The notes under the pieces were generated by a model, which searched no databases, was not told the origin of the DNA, and saw nothing but the letters and a program-made list of their open reading frames with translations. Below, in pieces: positions 52,816 to 61,624 of a DNA stretch of 64,000 nucleotides. The DNA is from Flavobacteriales bacterium (lineage in GTDB: Bacteria; Bacteroidota; Bacteroidia; NS11-12g; UBA9320). A program made the translations under genes and the position numbers. The stretch spans positions 372,001 to 436,000 of the forward strand of contig JACJZW010000001.1 in assembly GCA_020635355.1 (NCBI GenBank), read 5' to 3'. Every line of letters starts with the position of its first letter. The first letter of the stretch is position 1.

Positions 52816-54108
52816 ATGCAAGACGATAAAAACTACATGATCAGCCTAATTGGCCTTGGCTACGTTGGTCTTCCCCTGGCGGTTGAATTCGCCAAAAAAT
52901 TCCCGGTTATTGGTTTTGACATCAACCAACATCGGATAAAGGAACTCGGCAACGGCCACGACAGCACGCTGGAAGTTGAAGATGACGTACTACAATCTGT
53001 GATTGCCCCATCAGCTGATGCTTCTCAAGGACTTATTTTTAGTAGTAATCCAGAAGATTTGTCGCGGTGTAATGTCTTCATTATTACGGTTCCTACCCCA
53101 GTAGATAAGCATAACAAGCCTGATTTAACCCCATTGGTAAAGGCAAGTGAAACCGTGGGAAAATATCTGAATGATGGTGACATCGTTATTTATGAATCAA
53201 CCGTTTATCCCGGAGCAACTGAAGAAGAATGCATCCCTGTTTTGGAACGCGTTAGCAACAAGATATTTAACAAGGATTTTTTCGTTGGATATTCTCCAGA
53301 ACGTATCAATCCAGGTGATAAAGAACATACGGTAGCCAAAATTAAAAAAGTCACATCAGGCTCTACCCCATCCATCGGAAAGGAAATTGACGCCCTCTAT
53401 CAACAGGTAATAACCGCCGGTACCCACTTAGCCCCGTCTATTAAGGTTGCCGAGGCAGCGAAGGTGATTGAGAACTCTCAACGGGATATCAACATTGCCT
53501 TCGTAAATGAACTCGCTAAAATCTTCAATAAATTGGACATTGATACCCTTGATGTGTTGGAAGCTGCTGGCACCAAGTGGAACTTTCTTCCATTTCGTCC
53601 TGGATTAGTAGGTGGTCACTGCATCGGAGTTGATCCGTTTTATCTGGCACAAAAGGCACAGGAAGTTGGCTATAATCCTGAAATCATCCTGGCCGGCAGA
53701 AGGATGAACGACAGCATGGGTAAGCATGTTACCGAAGAAGTAGTTAAGCTGATGATCAAACGAGATATCCCTATCAAAGGTTCACGTGTTTTAATGCTCG
53801 GAATTACCTTCAAAGAAAACTGTCCGGATATTCGGAACACCCGTGCCATTGACATCATTCGGGAATTGCAGGAGTATGAACTGAATGTAGACGTTTACGA
53901 CACCTGGGCAGATGCCAACGAGGTTAAACATGAATACAACCTTCAATTAGTTGACAACCCAATTTCAGGCTCGTATCAGGCCATCATTCTTGCTGTTTCC
54001 CATCGAGATTTTGCCAACTTGAATTTAGATTCGCTAAAAGCCAACAAATGTGTGGTTTTTGACGTAAAAGGTGTCTTGCCTAAATCTCAGATAGATCGAA
54101 GACTGTAG
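52816..54108 (+). CDS. UDP-sugar 6-dehydrogenase (nucleotide sugar dehydrogenase, WbpA/TviB-like)
   Basis: 430 residues. Rossmann NAD motif IGLGYVGLPLAVEFAKKF, then IITVPTPVDKHNKPDLTPL, YESTVYPGATEEECIPVLE, catalytic Cys in GGHCIGVDPFYLAQKA and C-terminal domain GITFKENCPDIRNTRAIDII. These enzymes oxidise UDP-N-acetylhexosamine or UDP-glucose to the uronic acid. The N-terminal and Cys region resemble the TviB/WbpA group acting on UDP-HexNAc; the substrate is not certain. Confidence 0.93.
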   Translation: MQDDKNYMISLIGLGYVGLPLAVEFAKKFPVIGFDINQHRIKELGNGHDSTLEVEDDVLQSVIAPSADASQGLIFSSNPEDLSRCNVFIITVPTPVDKHNKPDLTPLVKASETVGKYLNDGDIVIYESTVYPGATEEECIPVLERVSNKIFNKDFFVGYSPERINPGDKEHTVAKIKKVTSGSTPSIGKEIDALYQQVITAGTHLAPSIKVAEAAKVIENSQRDINIAFVNELAKIFNKLDIDTLDVLEAAGTKWNFLPFRPGLVGGHCIGVDPFYLAQKAQEVGYNPEIILAGRRMNDSMGKHVTEEVVKLMIKRDIPIKGSRVLMLGITFKENCPDIRNTRAIDIIRELQEYELNVDVYDTWADANEVKHEYNLQLVDNPISGSYQAIILAVSHRDFANLNLDSLKANKCVVFDVKGVLPKSQIDRRL

Positions 54109-54158
54109 CCACAATCTTAGAAACAACTATTATTGAATAGCTGATTTGATAAAGTAAC

Positions 54159-54308
54159 ATGGAGTTCTTAAAAGACATTATCCGATTTGTCCTTCAACGT
54201 AAGAAATTTTGGTTAGCCCCGGTAATAATTCTACTTATCATTCTTGGGGTTTTATTAGTTATTGGTGGCGGTTCAGCCGTCGCTCCTTTTATTTACACCT
54301 TATTTTAG
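54159..54308 (+). CDS. DUF5989 small membrane protein
   Basis: 49 residues, ATG at 54159. It begins MEFLKDIIRFVLQRKKFWL, has one transmembrane helix (LAPVIILLIILGVLLVIGG) and ends SAVAPFIYTLF. This is the DUF5989 pattern, a tiny protein found beside SxtJ and carbamoyltransferase genes. It lies six bases before the SxtJ start. Function unknown; a stabiliser or adaptor for the membrane part of a carbamoylation complex is an inference. Confidence 0.85.
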   Translation: MEFLKDIIRFVLQRKKFWLAPVIILLIILGVLLVIGGGSAVAPFIYTLF

Positions 54309-54314
54309 ACACTA

Positions 54315-54716
54315 ATGAAGGAAATTATTCAAATCCCTCAAACCAAGGCAGAAAAACTCAAAAGTGTCCTAACAGTTGTGGTGGTTTTCGCTACCCTTGG
54401 TTTATTAATTCAACGGTCCCAACCTGACTTGAGCAGATATCTAATCATCATAGGTACAGGCATTGGATTACTAACCTTGTTCAATAACCTAATTCTTGAT
54501 GCTTTCATCTGGATTTGGTATTCTATCGCTTCAATACTCGGATTTGTCGCTTCCCAAATCTTACTTACCTCAATATTCTATCTTTTTCTATTTCCTATAG
54601 CGCTGCTCAGCAGGCTTACATCAAAAGACCCTCTTCGGCTGAGGAAACCTGAGCTTTCCAATTATATTGAACGAAACCATACTTATCATGCCGAGGATCT
54701 TAAAAATATTTGGTAA
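54315..54716 (+). CDS. SxtJ-family membrane protein
   Basis: 133 residues with about three hydrophobic segments (VLTVVVVFATLGLLIQ, YLIIIGTGIGLLTLFNNLIL, ILLTSIFYLFLFPIALLSRL) and a short soluble tail (NYIERNHTYHAEDLKNIW). SxtJ proteins are named from cyanobacterial saxitoxin clusters, where they accompany a carbamoyltransferase. Here too the next gene is a carbamoyltransferase, starting six bases after this stop. Role unknown. Confidence 0.87.
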   Translation: MKEIIQIPQTKAEKLKSVLTVVVVFATLGLLIQRSQPDLSRYLIIIGTGIGLLTLFNNLILDAFIWIWYSIASILGFVASQILLTSIFYLFLFPIALLSRLTSKDPLRLRKPELSNYIERNHTYHAEDLKNIW

Positions 54717-54721
54717 CCAAA

Positions 54722-56593
54722 ATGGCAAAGTACATTCTTGGCATTTCAGCGTTTTACCACGACTCCGCTGCCGTCATTCTGAAAGACTGCGTAGTAGTAG
54801 CAGCGGCACAAGAAGAGCGTTTTACCCGTAAAAAGCACGATCCATCATTTCCTGTACAAGCAATTAAGTATTGTTTAACGGAAACAGGTAAATCCCTTGA
54901 TGATCTTCAATACATCGTCTTTTATGATAAACCCCTTTTGAAACTCGAGCGATTGTTGGAAACCTATTACGGCTTTTCTCCGAAAGGATTGAATTCATTC
55001 ATACGATCCATGCCCGTTTGGTTGAAGGAAAAAATGTTCCTCAAACGATTAATCAGAGACGAATTAAAAAAGGTTGAAGTCTACAACTCGAAAAAGGCGC
55101 AACTCCTGTTTCCTGAACATCACCTTTCTCACGCTGCCAGCACGTACTATCCCTCGTCATTCGAAGAGGCCGCAATTCTAACAATAGATGGTGTAGGCGA
55201 ATGGGCAACAGCGTCTATCGCCCACGGCAAAGGAAAAGATATAACCATATTAAAGGAATTGAGGTTTCCTCATTCCCTTGGCTTGCTTTACTCTGCTTTC
55301 ACCTATTTTCTTGGTTTCCGTGTGAATTCGGGAGAGTATAAACTAATGGGACTAGCCCCGTATGGAAACCCAGACTCAGAGCGTGTTAAGACCTACATCG
55401 ATATCATCAAGAATGAACTCTTACAGATTTATGACGATGGTTCACTTTGGTTGAATCAAAAGTATTTCAAATACGCAACTGGTCTTAGAATGGTGGATGA
55501 TGCTTCATGGAAATCCTTATTTGGATTTGATCGAAGAGAACCCTCGGATTCTCTTGAACAACACCACTGCGATCTGGCATTAGCCATTCAAGCAATAACT
55601 GAAGAAGTTGTACTTAAGATGGCTATGGAGGCAAAACGGCTTACCGGTAGTGAATATCTGTGTCTTGCTGGTGGTGTAGCATTGAATTGTGTTTCCAATG
55701 GTAAATTAGTAAAATCAGGGATCTTTCGGGACATTTATATCACACCACCTTCTGGAGACGCTGGTGGCGCATTGGGTGCTGCCTACTGCGCTCATTTTAT
55801 AACTGAACGCAACGAGCGACACATCGATCCACAAAAATATGATGCCCTCTCGGGTGCATACCTTGGCCCAGATATTACAGATTCAAGCATTCGTCAAACT
55901 ATTGGTAAGTACGATGCTGTTGGAATCGAATTTGCATCCTTTAATGAATTAGCGGAAGAAGCGGCAATACTGTTGGACCGAGGGAATGTTATTGGTTTTG
56001 TGCAAGGCCGCATGGAATTTGGCCCCAGAGCCCTGGGTGCCAGAAGCATTCTGGGAGATCCTCGGAATGAGGAAATGCAGAAAAAGCTCAACTTGAAAAT
56101 CAAGTATCGGGAATCATTTCGGCCTTTTGCACCCTCGGTTCTGGCTGAAGATTGTGAAAATTATTTCGACCACACTGGAACTTCTCCATATATGTTACTT
56201 GTTCAACCGGTTCAGAAGAGCTTGAGAGAATCTTTGCCTCAGGGTTATGCCTCGTTTGATCTACGGAATAAGTTATACTATAAGCGCTCTATTTTACCTG
56301 CTGTAACTCACATTGACTTTTCAGCACGCATTCAGACTGTTCATAAGGACACCAATCCTCGATATCACAAGCTGATATCTTCCTTCAAAAGTAGGACTGG
56401 CTGTGGTGTGGTTGTCAATACCTCGTTTAACGTGCGTGGAGAACCCATTGTATGTACACCGGATGATGCCTACCGTTGCTTCATGCGCACAGAAATGGAT
56501 TATCTCATTTTAAATAATTTCCTATTCAAAAAAGAAGATCAATCTGCATGGGATAAGAAGGACAATTGGCAGGAAGAGTTTGTATTGGATTAA
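54722..56593 (+). CDS. Carbamoyltransferase (NodU/CmcH/TobZ type)
   Basis: 623 residues from the ATG at 54722. N-terminal Kae1-like domain: YILGISAFYHDSAAVILKD, AAQEERFTRKKHDPSFP, PEHHLSHAASTYYPSSF and TIDGVGEWATASIA. C-terminal YrdC-like domain: FVQGRMEFGPRALGARSILG and VVNTSFNVRGEPIVCTP. These enzymes use carbamoyl phosphate and ATP to carbamoylate hydroxyls of sugars or small molecules. In this locus the target is probably a sugar of the surface polysaccharide. Confidence 0.95.
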   Translation: MAKYILGISAFYHDSAAVILKDCVVVAAAQEERFTRKKHDPSFPVQAIKYCLTETGKSLDDLQYIVFYDKPLLKLERLLETYYGFSPKGLNSFIRSMPVWLKEKMFLKRLIRDELKKVEVYNSKKAQLLFPEHHLSHAASTYYPSSFEEAAILTIDGVGEWATASIAHGKGKDITILKELRFPHSLGLLYSAFTYFLGFRVNSGEYKLMGLAPYGNPDSERVKTYIDIIKNELLQIYDDGSLWLNQKYFKYATGLRMVDDASWKSLFGFDRREPSDSLEQHHCDLALAIQAITEEVVLKMAMEAKRLTGSEYLCLAGGVALNCVSNGKLVKSGIFRDIYITPPSGDAGGALGAAYCAHFITERNERHIDPQKYDALSGAYLGPDITDSSIRQTIGKYDAVGIEFASFNELAEEAAILLDRGNVIGFVQGRMEFGPRALGARSILGDPRNEEMQKKLNLKIKYRESFRPFAPSVLAEDCENYFDHTGTSPYMLLVQPVQKSLRESLPQGYASFDLRNKLYYKRSILPAVTHIDFSARIQTVHKDTNPRYHKLISSFKSRTGCGVVVNTSFNVRGEPIVCTPDDAYRCFMRTEMDYLILNNFLFKKEDQSAWDKKDNWQEEFVLD

Positions 56594-56596
56594 ACT

Positions 56597-57724
56597 ATGA
56601 AAAAGGTATTTCGATTGATTCTGATCAATTTTGCGGTCCTCGCAACGTTGCTGTTTCTCATTAACATCTTATGTTTAATTCTAATAAAATCTGAAGACGG
56701 AAACCCTTATCCATATAAAAACGCACGGAGGTCAGAGCTCAATAATAATGAAAAAGACAGTGCCTATAACCGACTTGTATATGATGAGTTTTATAAATTA
56801 ACAACGATATATCAACCCTACGTTGTTTGGTCGAGAAATCCTTTTAAAGGCCAAACCACCACCATTGACTCCACGGGTGATCGAGTCACCCCTAATAATC
56901 CAATTAATTCATCAGATATTGAGACTAGAGTACATTTTTTTGGGGGTTCAACAATGTGGGGTACAGGGGTTGATGATCTTGGCACCATACCCTCATTCTA
57001 TCAACAAAAAAACCCTAATCACCTTAGTTTGAATCATGGCGAATCTGGGTTTGTCTCAAGACAAAATTTGGCAAGATTGATCAATTTGGTTAATCAAGAC
57101 ATAGATATTGATCGAGTAGTTTTCTACGATGGCTTTAATGATATTCTAACTTTATGTCGAAGTGAAGTCGACATCAACTCTCATGACAGGGCTGTTCAAA
57201 TAAACCAGTATATTAATGATGCTCAAGAAATAAAATCATCAAAACATCTTATTATGAAAGTATTGGATGTGGTATTTGTTCGGAATATACGTGGGTATTT
57301 CTTGAGTAAAAAGTCCTCAACATTATCGCCGAATGAGTTTTATTCTTGTTGTAGTGATAGCATGAAAGTTCAGCAAGTTGCTAATACACTTGTTAATAAT
57401 TGGAGAATTGCTCATGCAATATGCACTGCTCGCAATATAGAATTTCATGCCATTCTTCAACCTTCAGCCTATGTTGGTAATCCTACATTCGACCCAAGAT
57501 TTGATCAATCAAGAAATGACTGTATACCGGATGTCTCAAAAAAGATTTACTCGTTGGTTAGAAACGATTTGAAATTAGAGTCCTGGTTTCACGATTTTTC
57601 CAATATCTTAAACGATGGGAACGCTTATTACATGGACGCATGTCATATTTCTGACCTGGGAAACAAGGTTGTTGCAGATTCTATCACAGCTTTGTTTGGG
57701 AAGACATCTATTAACGAAAATTAA
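56597..57724 (+). CDS. SGNH/GDSL-like hydrolase, membrane-anchored
   Basis: 375 residues. One N-terminal transmembrane helix (LILINFAVLATLLFLINILCL). SGNH blocks: Ser in FFGGSTMWGTGVDD, Gly in GESGFVSRQNL, Asn in YDGFNDIL and Asp-His in DACHISDLGNKV. This fold serves esterases and, in polysaccharide loci, O-acyl transferases. It starts 3 bp after the carbamoyltransferase. The gene is visibly more AT-rich than its neighbours. Substrate unknown; it could trim or move an ester or carbamate. Confidence 0.83.
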   Translation: MKKVFRLILINFAVLATLLFLINILCLILIKSEDGNPYPYKNARRSELNNNEKDSAYNRLVYDEFYKLTTIYQPYVVWSRNPFKGQTTTIDSTGDRVTPNNPINSSDIETRVHFFGGSTMWGTGVDDLGTIPSFYQQKNPNHLSLNHGESGFVSRQNLARLINLVNQDIDIDRVVFYDGFNDILTLCRSEVDINSHDRAVQINQYINDAQEIKSSKHLIMKVLDVVFVRNIRGYFLSKKSSTLSPNEFYSCCSDSMKVQQVANTLVNNWRIAHAICTARNIEFHAILQPSAYVGNPTFDPRFDQSRNDCIPDVSKKIYSLVRNDLKLESWFHDFSNILNDGNAYYMDACHISDLGNKVVADSITALFGKTSINEN

Positions 57725-57733
57725 CAAGACAAT

Positions 57734-58792
57734 TTGAAACTACTTATCACAGGATCCGCGGGATTTATTGGATACCACCTGGTAGACCTTATGCAAGGTG
57801 AATCGAACCTTGAAATCATTGGCATTGATGACATTAATGACTATTACGATCCTCAACTTAAATATGATCGACTTACATCTCAGGGAATTCAGGTAGCGAA
57901 TATTGAGTATGGCAAGCCGTTGACCAGCTCCAAATGGCCGAACTATACGTTCATAAAACTAAGTCTTGAAGATAGCGAGAAGCTCAAAGATTTGTTCGGT
58001 GGTGAGTCCTTCACCCATGTTTGTAATCTGGCTGCCCAGGCAGGCGTGAGATATAGCCTTGAAAATCCATACGCCTACATTGAAAGTAACATCATTGGTT
58101 TTACCAATATTTTGGAAAATTGTCGTCATCATAAGATTAAACATCTTGCGTATGCGAGTTCATCCAGTGTGTATGGCCTGAATCAAACCATGCCATTCTC
58201 AGTTCATCACAATGTGGATCATCCTATTTCCTTATACGCAGCAAGTAAAAAGTCCAATGAATTAATGGCCCACACATACAGCCATTTGTTTGGTTTACCA
58301 ACTACGGGTCTGCGGTTTTTTACAGTCTATGGGCCATGGGGCCGGCCGGATATGGCATTATTCCTTTTTACAAAGGCCATGTTATCCGGTAAACCAATCG
58401 ACGTGTTTAATCACGGTAAAATGCGTAGGGACTTCACCTATGTTGCCGATATTGTGGAAGGGATAAAACGGGTCATTCTGAATCCCGCCCAAGCAAATCC
58501 TTCATGGGACGGCAAAAAGCCCGATCCGGGCACATCGGTTGCACCCTATCGGGTATATAACATCGGCAATAACAATCCGGTGGAACTGTTGGACTTCATT
58601 AAGGCGATTGAAAATAAACTCGGAATTGAAGCTGTGAAGAACTTCCTTCCCCTTCAAGCCGGAGATGTACCGGAAACGTATGCAGATGTTCAGGATTTGG
58701 AATCCGATATGGGATACAAACCTGCCACCAGCATTCAAGAGGGAATTGATCGGTTTATAGACTGGTATCAGGACTATTACGGAGAAAAATGA
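57734..58792 (+). CDS. NAD-dependent sugar epimerase, UDP-glucuronate 4-epimerase-like
   Basis: 352 residues from a TTG at 57734. SDR-type Rossmann start LLITGSAGFIGYHLVDLM, catalytic SSSVYGL and YAASKKSNE, and RFFTVYGPWGRPDMALFLF, which is typical of CapI-like uronate 4-epimerases. With the upstream dehydrogenase it can make an epimeric UDP-uronic acid such as galacturonate. Its stop overlaps the NeuB-like start (ATGA). Confidence 0.92.
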   Translation: MKLLITGSAGFIGYHLVDLMQGESNLEIIGIDDINDYYDPQLKYDRLTSQGIQVANIEYGKPLTSSKWPNYTFIKLSLEDSEKLKDLFGGESFTHVCNLAAQAGVRYSLENPYAYIESNIIGFTNILENCRHHKIKHLAYASSSSVYGLNQTMPFSVHHNVDHPISLYAASKKSNELMAHTYSHLFGLPTTGLRFFTVYGPWGRPDMALFLFTKAMLSGKPIDVFNHGKMRRDFTYVADIVEGIKRVILNPAQANPSWDGKKPDPGTSVAPYRVYNIGNNNPVELLDFIKAIENKLGIEAVKNFLPLQAGDVPETYADVQDLESDMGYKPATSIQEGIDRFIDWYQDYYGEK

Positions 58793-59787
58793 TTGAACTA
58801 ATAGCTGAAATCGGTCAGGCTCATGAAGGAAGTTTGGGGATTGCCCATTCCTACATCGATGTTCTTGCCGAAACCGGTGTCAATACAATCAAATGGCAAA
58901 CACACATTGCCAATGCGGAAAGTTCTGAATACGAGGAATTTCGCGTTAAGTTTTCGTACGAAGACCACAAGCGCATTGACTATTGGAAACGCATGGAATT
59001 CACTCCGGCCCAGTGGCAGGAATTGAAAGATCATTGTGAAGACAAAGGGTTGGCTTTCTTGAGTTCTCCTTTTTCAATGGAGGCCGTGCGGTTGCTTGAG
59101 GAACTGAACGTTGATCGCTACAAGATTGGAAGTGGTGAGATAACCAATCTTCTGATGCTCCAGCAAATTGCTCAAACCGGCAAGCCAATCATTCTGTCCT
59201 CTGGTATGAGCTCATTTACGGAATTGGATGAAACCATCGACTTTTTAAAGCCGTTTGGAAACGAACTTTCGATCCTTCAATGTACAACCAGCTATCCTAC
59301 TCAACCGTCTGACTGGGGTTTAAATGTGATTCAGGAGCTCAAGAATCGATACCACTTAAAAACAGGTTTCAGTGATCATTCAGGAGATATTTACGCCGGT
59401 TTAACTGCCGTTGCCTCTGGTGCTGAGATTCTTGAATTTCACGCGGTATTTCACAAACAGATGTTTGGGCCTGATGCCAAGTCTTCATTAACCCCGGATC
59501 AAATAAGACGTTTGGCCGAAGGTGTTCGTCAAATTGAAGAAGCCCATAATCATCCAATACAAAAAGAGGATAACCAGAGATTTACTTCTCTAAAACAAAT
59601 ATTTGAGAAGTCACTCGCTGTAAATCAATCCCTTAAGCAAGGAACTGTGTTGTCGATGGATATGCTGGAAGCCAAAAAACCTAAGGGTAAAGGAGTTGAC
59701 GCCTCGAGATTTAAAGAACTTATCGGGAAGACATTAACCACCGACAAATCCCAATGGGACTTTATCCAAGAATCTGATTTGGAGTAA
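58789..59787 (+). CDS. neuB: Nonulosonic (sialic-acid-type) acid synthase
   Basis: 332 residues. NeuB TIM barrel: IAEIGQAHEGSLGIAHSYID, IKWQTHIANAESSEYE, FLSSPFSMEAVRLLEELNVD, YKIGSGEITNLLML, ILSSGMSS and QCTTSYPTQPSDWGLNVI. A C-terminal SAF-type domain (about 270-332) follows. The enzyme condenses a ManNAc-like sugar with phosphoenolpyruvate. Whether the product is Neu5Ac, legionaminic or pseudaminic acid cannot be read off. It precedes NeuC by 1 bp. Confidence 0.92.
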   Translation: MIELIAEIGQAHEGSLGIAHSYIDVLAETGVNTIKWQTHIANAESSEYEEFRVKFSYEDHKRIDYWKRMEFTPAQWQELKDHCEDKGLAFLSSPFSMEAVRLLEELNVDRYKIGSGEITNLLMLQQIAQTGKPIILSSGMSSFTELDETIDFLKPFGNELSILQCTTSYPTQPSDWGLNVIQELKNRYHLKTGFSDHSGDIYAGLTAVASGAEILEFHAVFHKQMFGPDAKSSLTPDQIRRLAEGVRQIEEAHNHPIQKEDNQRFTSLKQIFEKSLAVNQSLKQGTVLSMDMLEAKKPKGKGVDASRFKELIGKTLTTDKSQWDFIQESDLE

Positions 59788-59788
59788 T

Positions 59789-60940
59789 ATGAGAAAGATT
59801 TGTGTTGTAGTCACTGCGCGCCCGTCCTACAGCAGGGTAAAAACCGCTCTGCAAGCGATAAAAGATCATCCGGATCTGGAACTACAGCTGGTAGTAGCAG
59901 CCTCCGCATTATTGGATCGATATGGTTCAGCGGTTAACTACATTATTCAGGACGGATTTGAGATTTCTGCTAAAGTATTCAATACCTTGGAGGGGGAGAA
60001 TCTCACTGCCGCAGCAAAGACCACCGGAATCGGCATTCTCGAACTGTCATCTGTATTTGAAAATCTATCACCTGATATCATCGTAACCATTGCTGATCGG
60101 TTTGAAACCATGGCAACTGCAGTTGCCGCTAGTTTCATGAACATCCCACTTGCCCACATACAGGGTGGTGAAGTGACCGGAAATATTGATGAAAAGGTGC
60201 GACATTCCATTACCAAACTAGCAGATTACCACTTCGTTGCGTCAAAAGGCGCCCTGGAGCGCGTACTTCGTTTGGGTGAACAGGAACAATTTGTTTTCAA
60301 TACCGGATGTCCATCTATTGATTTGGCAGCCAATGTGTTGAGATCTCCCGATCTGGACTTCGACCCCTTTGAGAAGTATGGAGGTGTAGGGGCTAGTTTC
60401 GACCATACCGGCAATTATTTGGTGGTCATGCAGCATCCGGTAACCACCGAATACAGCAGCTCAAAAAAAGACGTAACCGAAACACTGGAGGCCATAAACC
60501 ATCTGGGCATTCCAACCTTCTGGTTCTGGCCAAATGTGGATGCGGGCTCCGACGGAACCTCCAGTGGCATCCGAACATTCAGAGAGAAGTTCAATCCCAA
60601 ACACATTCACTTCTTCAAGAATATGGAACCCGAGGATTTTCTCAGGCTGCTGATCAATTCCAGTTGCCTGATTGGAAATTCCAGCGTGGGAATTCGGGAA
60701 TGCGCTTACCTTGGTGTCCCCGTAGTCAATGTTGGCACAAGACAAAACAGACGAGATCGTGGAGAAAACGTGCAGGATGTTCAGTACCATCGAACAGCTA
60801 TTGTCGATGCCGTTACACGCTGGATAGAAAGTCCTCGTCCAAGTACCTCCATGGTGTATGGAGGAGGTGACGCCGGCACGCGAATCGCCAACAAATTGGC
60901 CGAAGTACCCTTGGTATTTCACAAGACCATTGCCTACTAA
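59789..60940 (+). CDS. neuC: UDP-N-acetylhexosamine 2-epimerase (hydrolysing), NeuC/LegG type
   Basis: 383 residues. GT-B-like epimerase fold: ICVVVTARPSYSRVKTALQA at the start, IIVTIADRFETMATAVAAS, HIQGGEVTGNIDEKVRHSIT, the His of QHPVTTEYSSSKKD and NSSVGIRECAYLGVPVVNVG. The enzyme releases UDP while making ManNAc (or its diacetyl-dideoxy form), the substrate of NeuB. The start RPSYSR is typical of NeuC/LegG. Confidence 0.93.
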   Translation: MRKICVVVTARPSYSRVKTALQAIKDHPDLELQLVVAASALLDRYGSAVNYIIQDGFEISAKVFNTLEGENLTAAAKTTGIGILELSSVFENLSPDIIVTIADRFETMATAVAASFMNIPLAHIQGGEVTGNIDEKVRHSITKLADYHFVASKGALERVLRLGEQEQFVFNTGCPSIDLAANVLRSPDLDFDPFEKYGGVGASFDHTGNYLVVMQHPVTTEYSSSKKDVTETLEAINHLGIPTFWFWPNVDAGSDGTSSGIRTFREKFNPKHIHFFKNMEPEDFLRLLINSSCLIGNSSVGIRECAYLGVPVVNVGTRQNRRDRGENVQDVQYHRTAIVDAVTRWIESPRPSTSMVYGGGDAGTRIANKLAEVPLVFHKTIAY

Positions 60941-61624
60941 TTGAAACCCTTCATCCTAATACCAGCCCGGGGTGGATCTCAAGGAATTCCGGGTAAGAAT
61001 ATTAAGTTACTTAACGGTAAACCATTAATTGCCTATTCCATTGAACAAGGTTTGCAAGCCAAATGTGGTCCAGTAATCGTATCAACGGATGATTCGGAAA
61101 TTGCAGCTATAAGCAGAGAGTTTGGTGCACAAACTCCTTTTATCCGACCCGTTGAATTATCTACATCCACCGCTAAATCGGTTGATGTCATGATACACGC
61201 CGCACAATGGATGCGACAGTCCGATAGGCAATTGGATACACTGATTTTACTTCAACCCACAAGTCCCTATCGTCCATCAGGAGTCATTGGAAAAGCACTT
61301 GAACTATTTGAAAAATCCAAGGTAAAGTCCCTCGTATCAGTGCGAAAGGTGCCGGATCATTTCAACCCACACTGGGTATTTTTACAGACCAACGAGAACA
61401 AGCTTACGCCGGCAATGAATGATGAAGTTTTCATTTCCCGCCGTCAGGACTTACCCCTGTCCTATCACAGGGATGGTGCCATATATATCGTCAACATTGA
61501 TTATATGATCACTCATCATCGCATTATTAGCGAAGATGTGATCGGTTATGCAATAGATAGCCCTGAATTGATCAATATTGATTCAGCCGCAGACTGGAAG
61601 ATAGCTGAAACCTATATCAGATGA
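60941..61624 (+). CDS. neuA: Acylneuraminate cytidylyltransferase (CMP-nonulosonate synthetase)
   Basis: 227 residues from a TTG at 60941, right after the NeuC stop codon. Motifs: FILIPARGGSQGIPGKNIKL, KPLIAYSIEQGL, VSTDDSEIAA and ILLQPTSPYRPSGV. It couples the nonulosonic acid to CMP for transfer to the polysaccharide. Its stop overlaps the deacetylase start (ATGA). Confidence 0.94.
   Translation: MKPFILIPARGGSQGIPGKNIKLLNGKPLIAYSIEQGLQAKCGPVIVSTDDSEIAAISREFGAQTPFIRPVELSTSTAKSVDVMIHAAQWMRQSDRQLDTLILLQPTSPYRPSGVIGKALELFEKSKVKSLVSVRKVPDHFNPHWVFLQTNENKLTPAMNDEVFISRRQDLPLSYHRDGAIYIVNIDYMITHHRIISEDVIGYAIDSPELINIDSAADWKIAETYIR

Noticed and set aside
54209..54427. 72-residue plus-strand frame over the DUF5989 and SxtJ starts
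   Set aside because: It overlaps the DUF5989 gene in another frame; the 49-residue frame at 54159 has the membrane helix and family pattern and fits the gene spacing.
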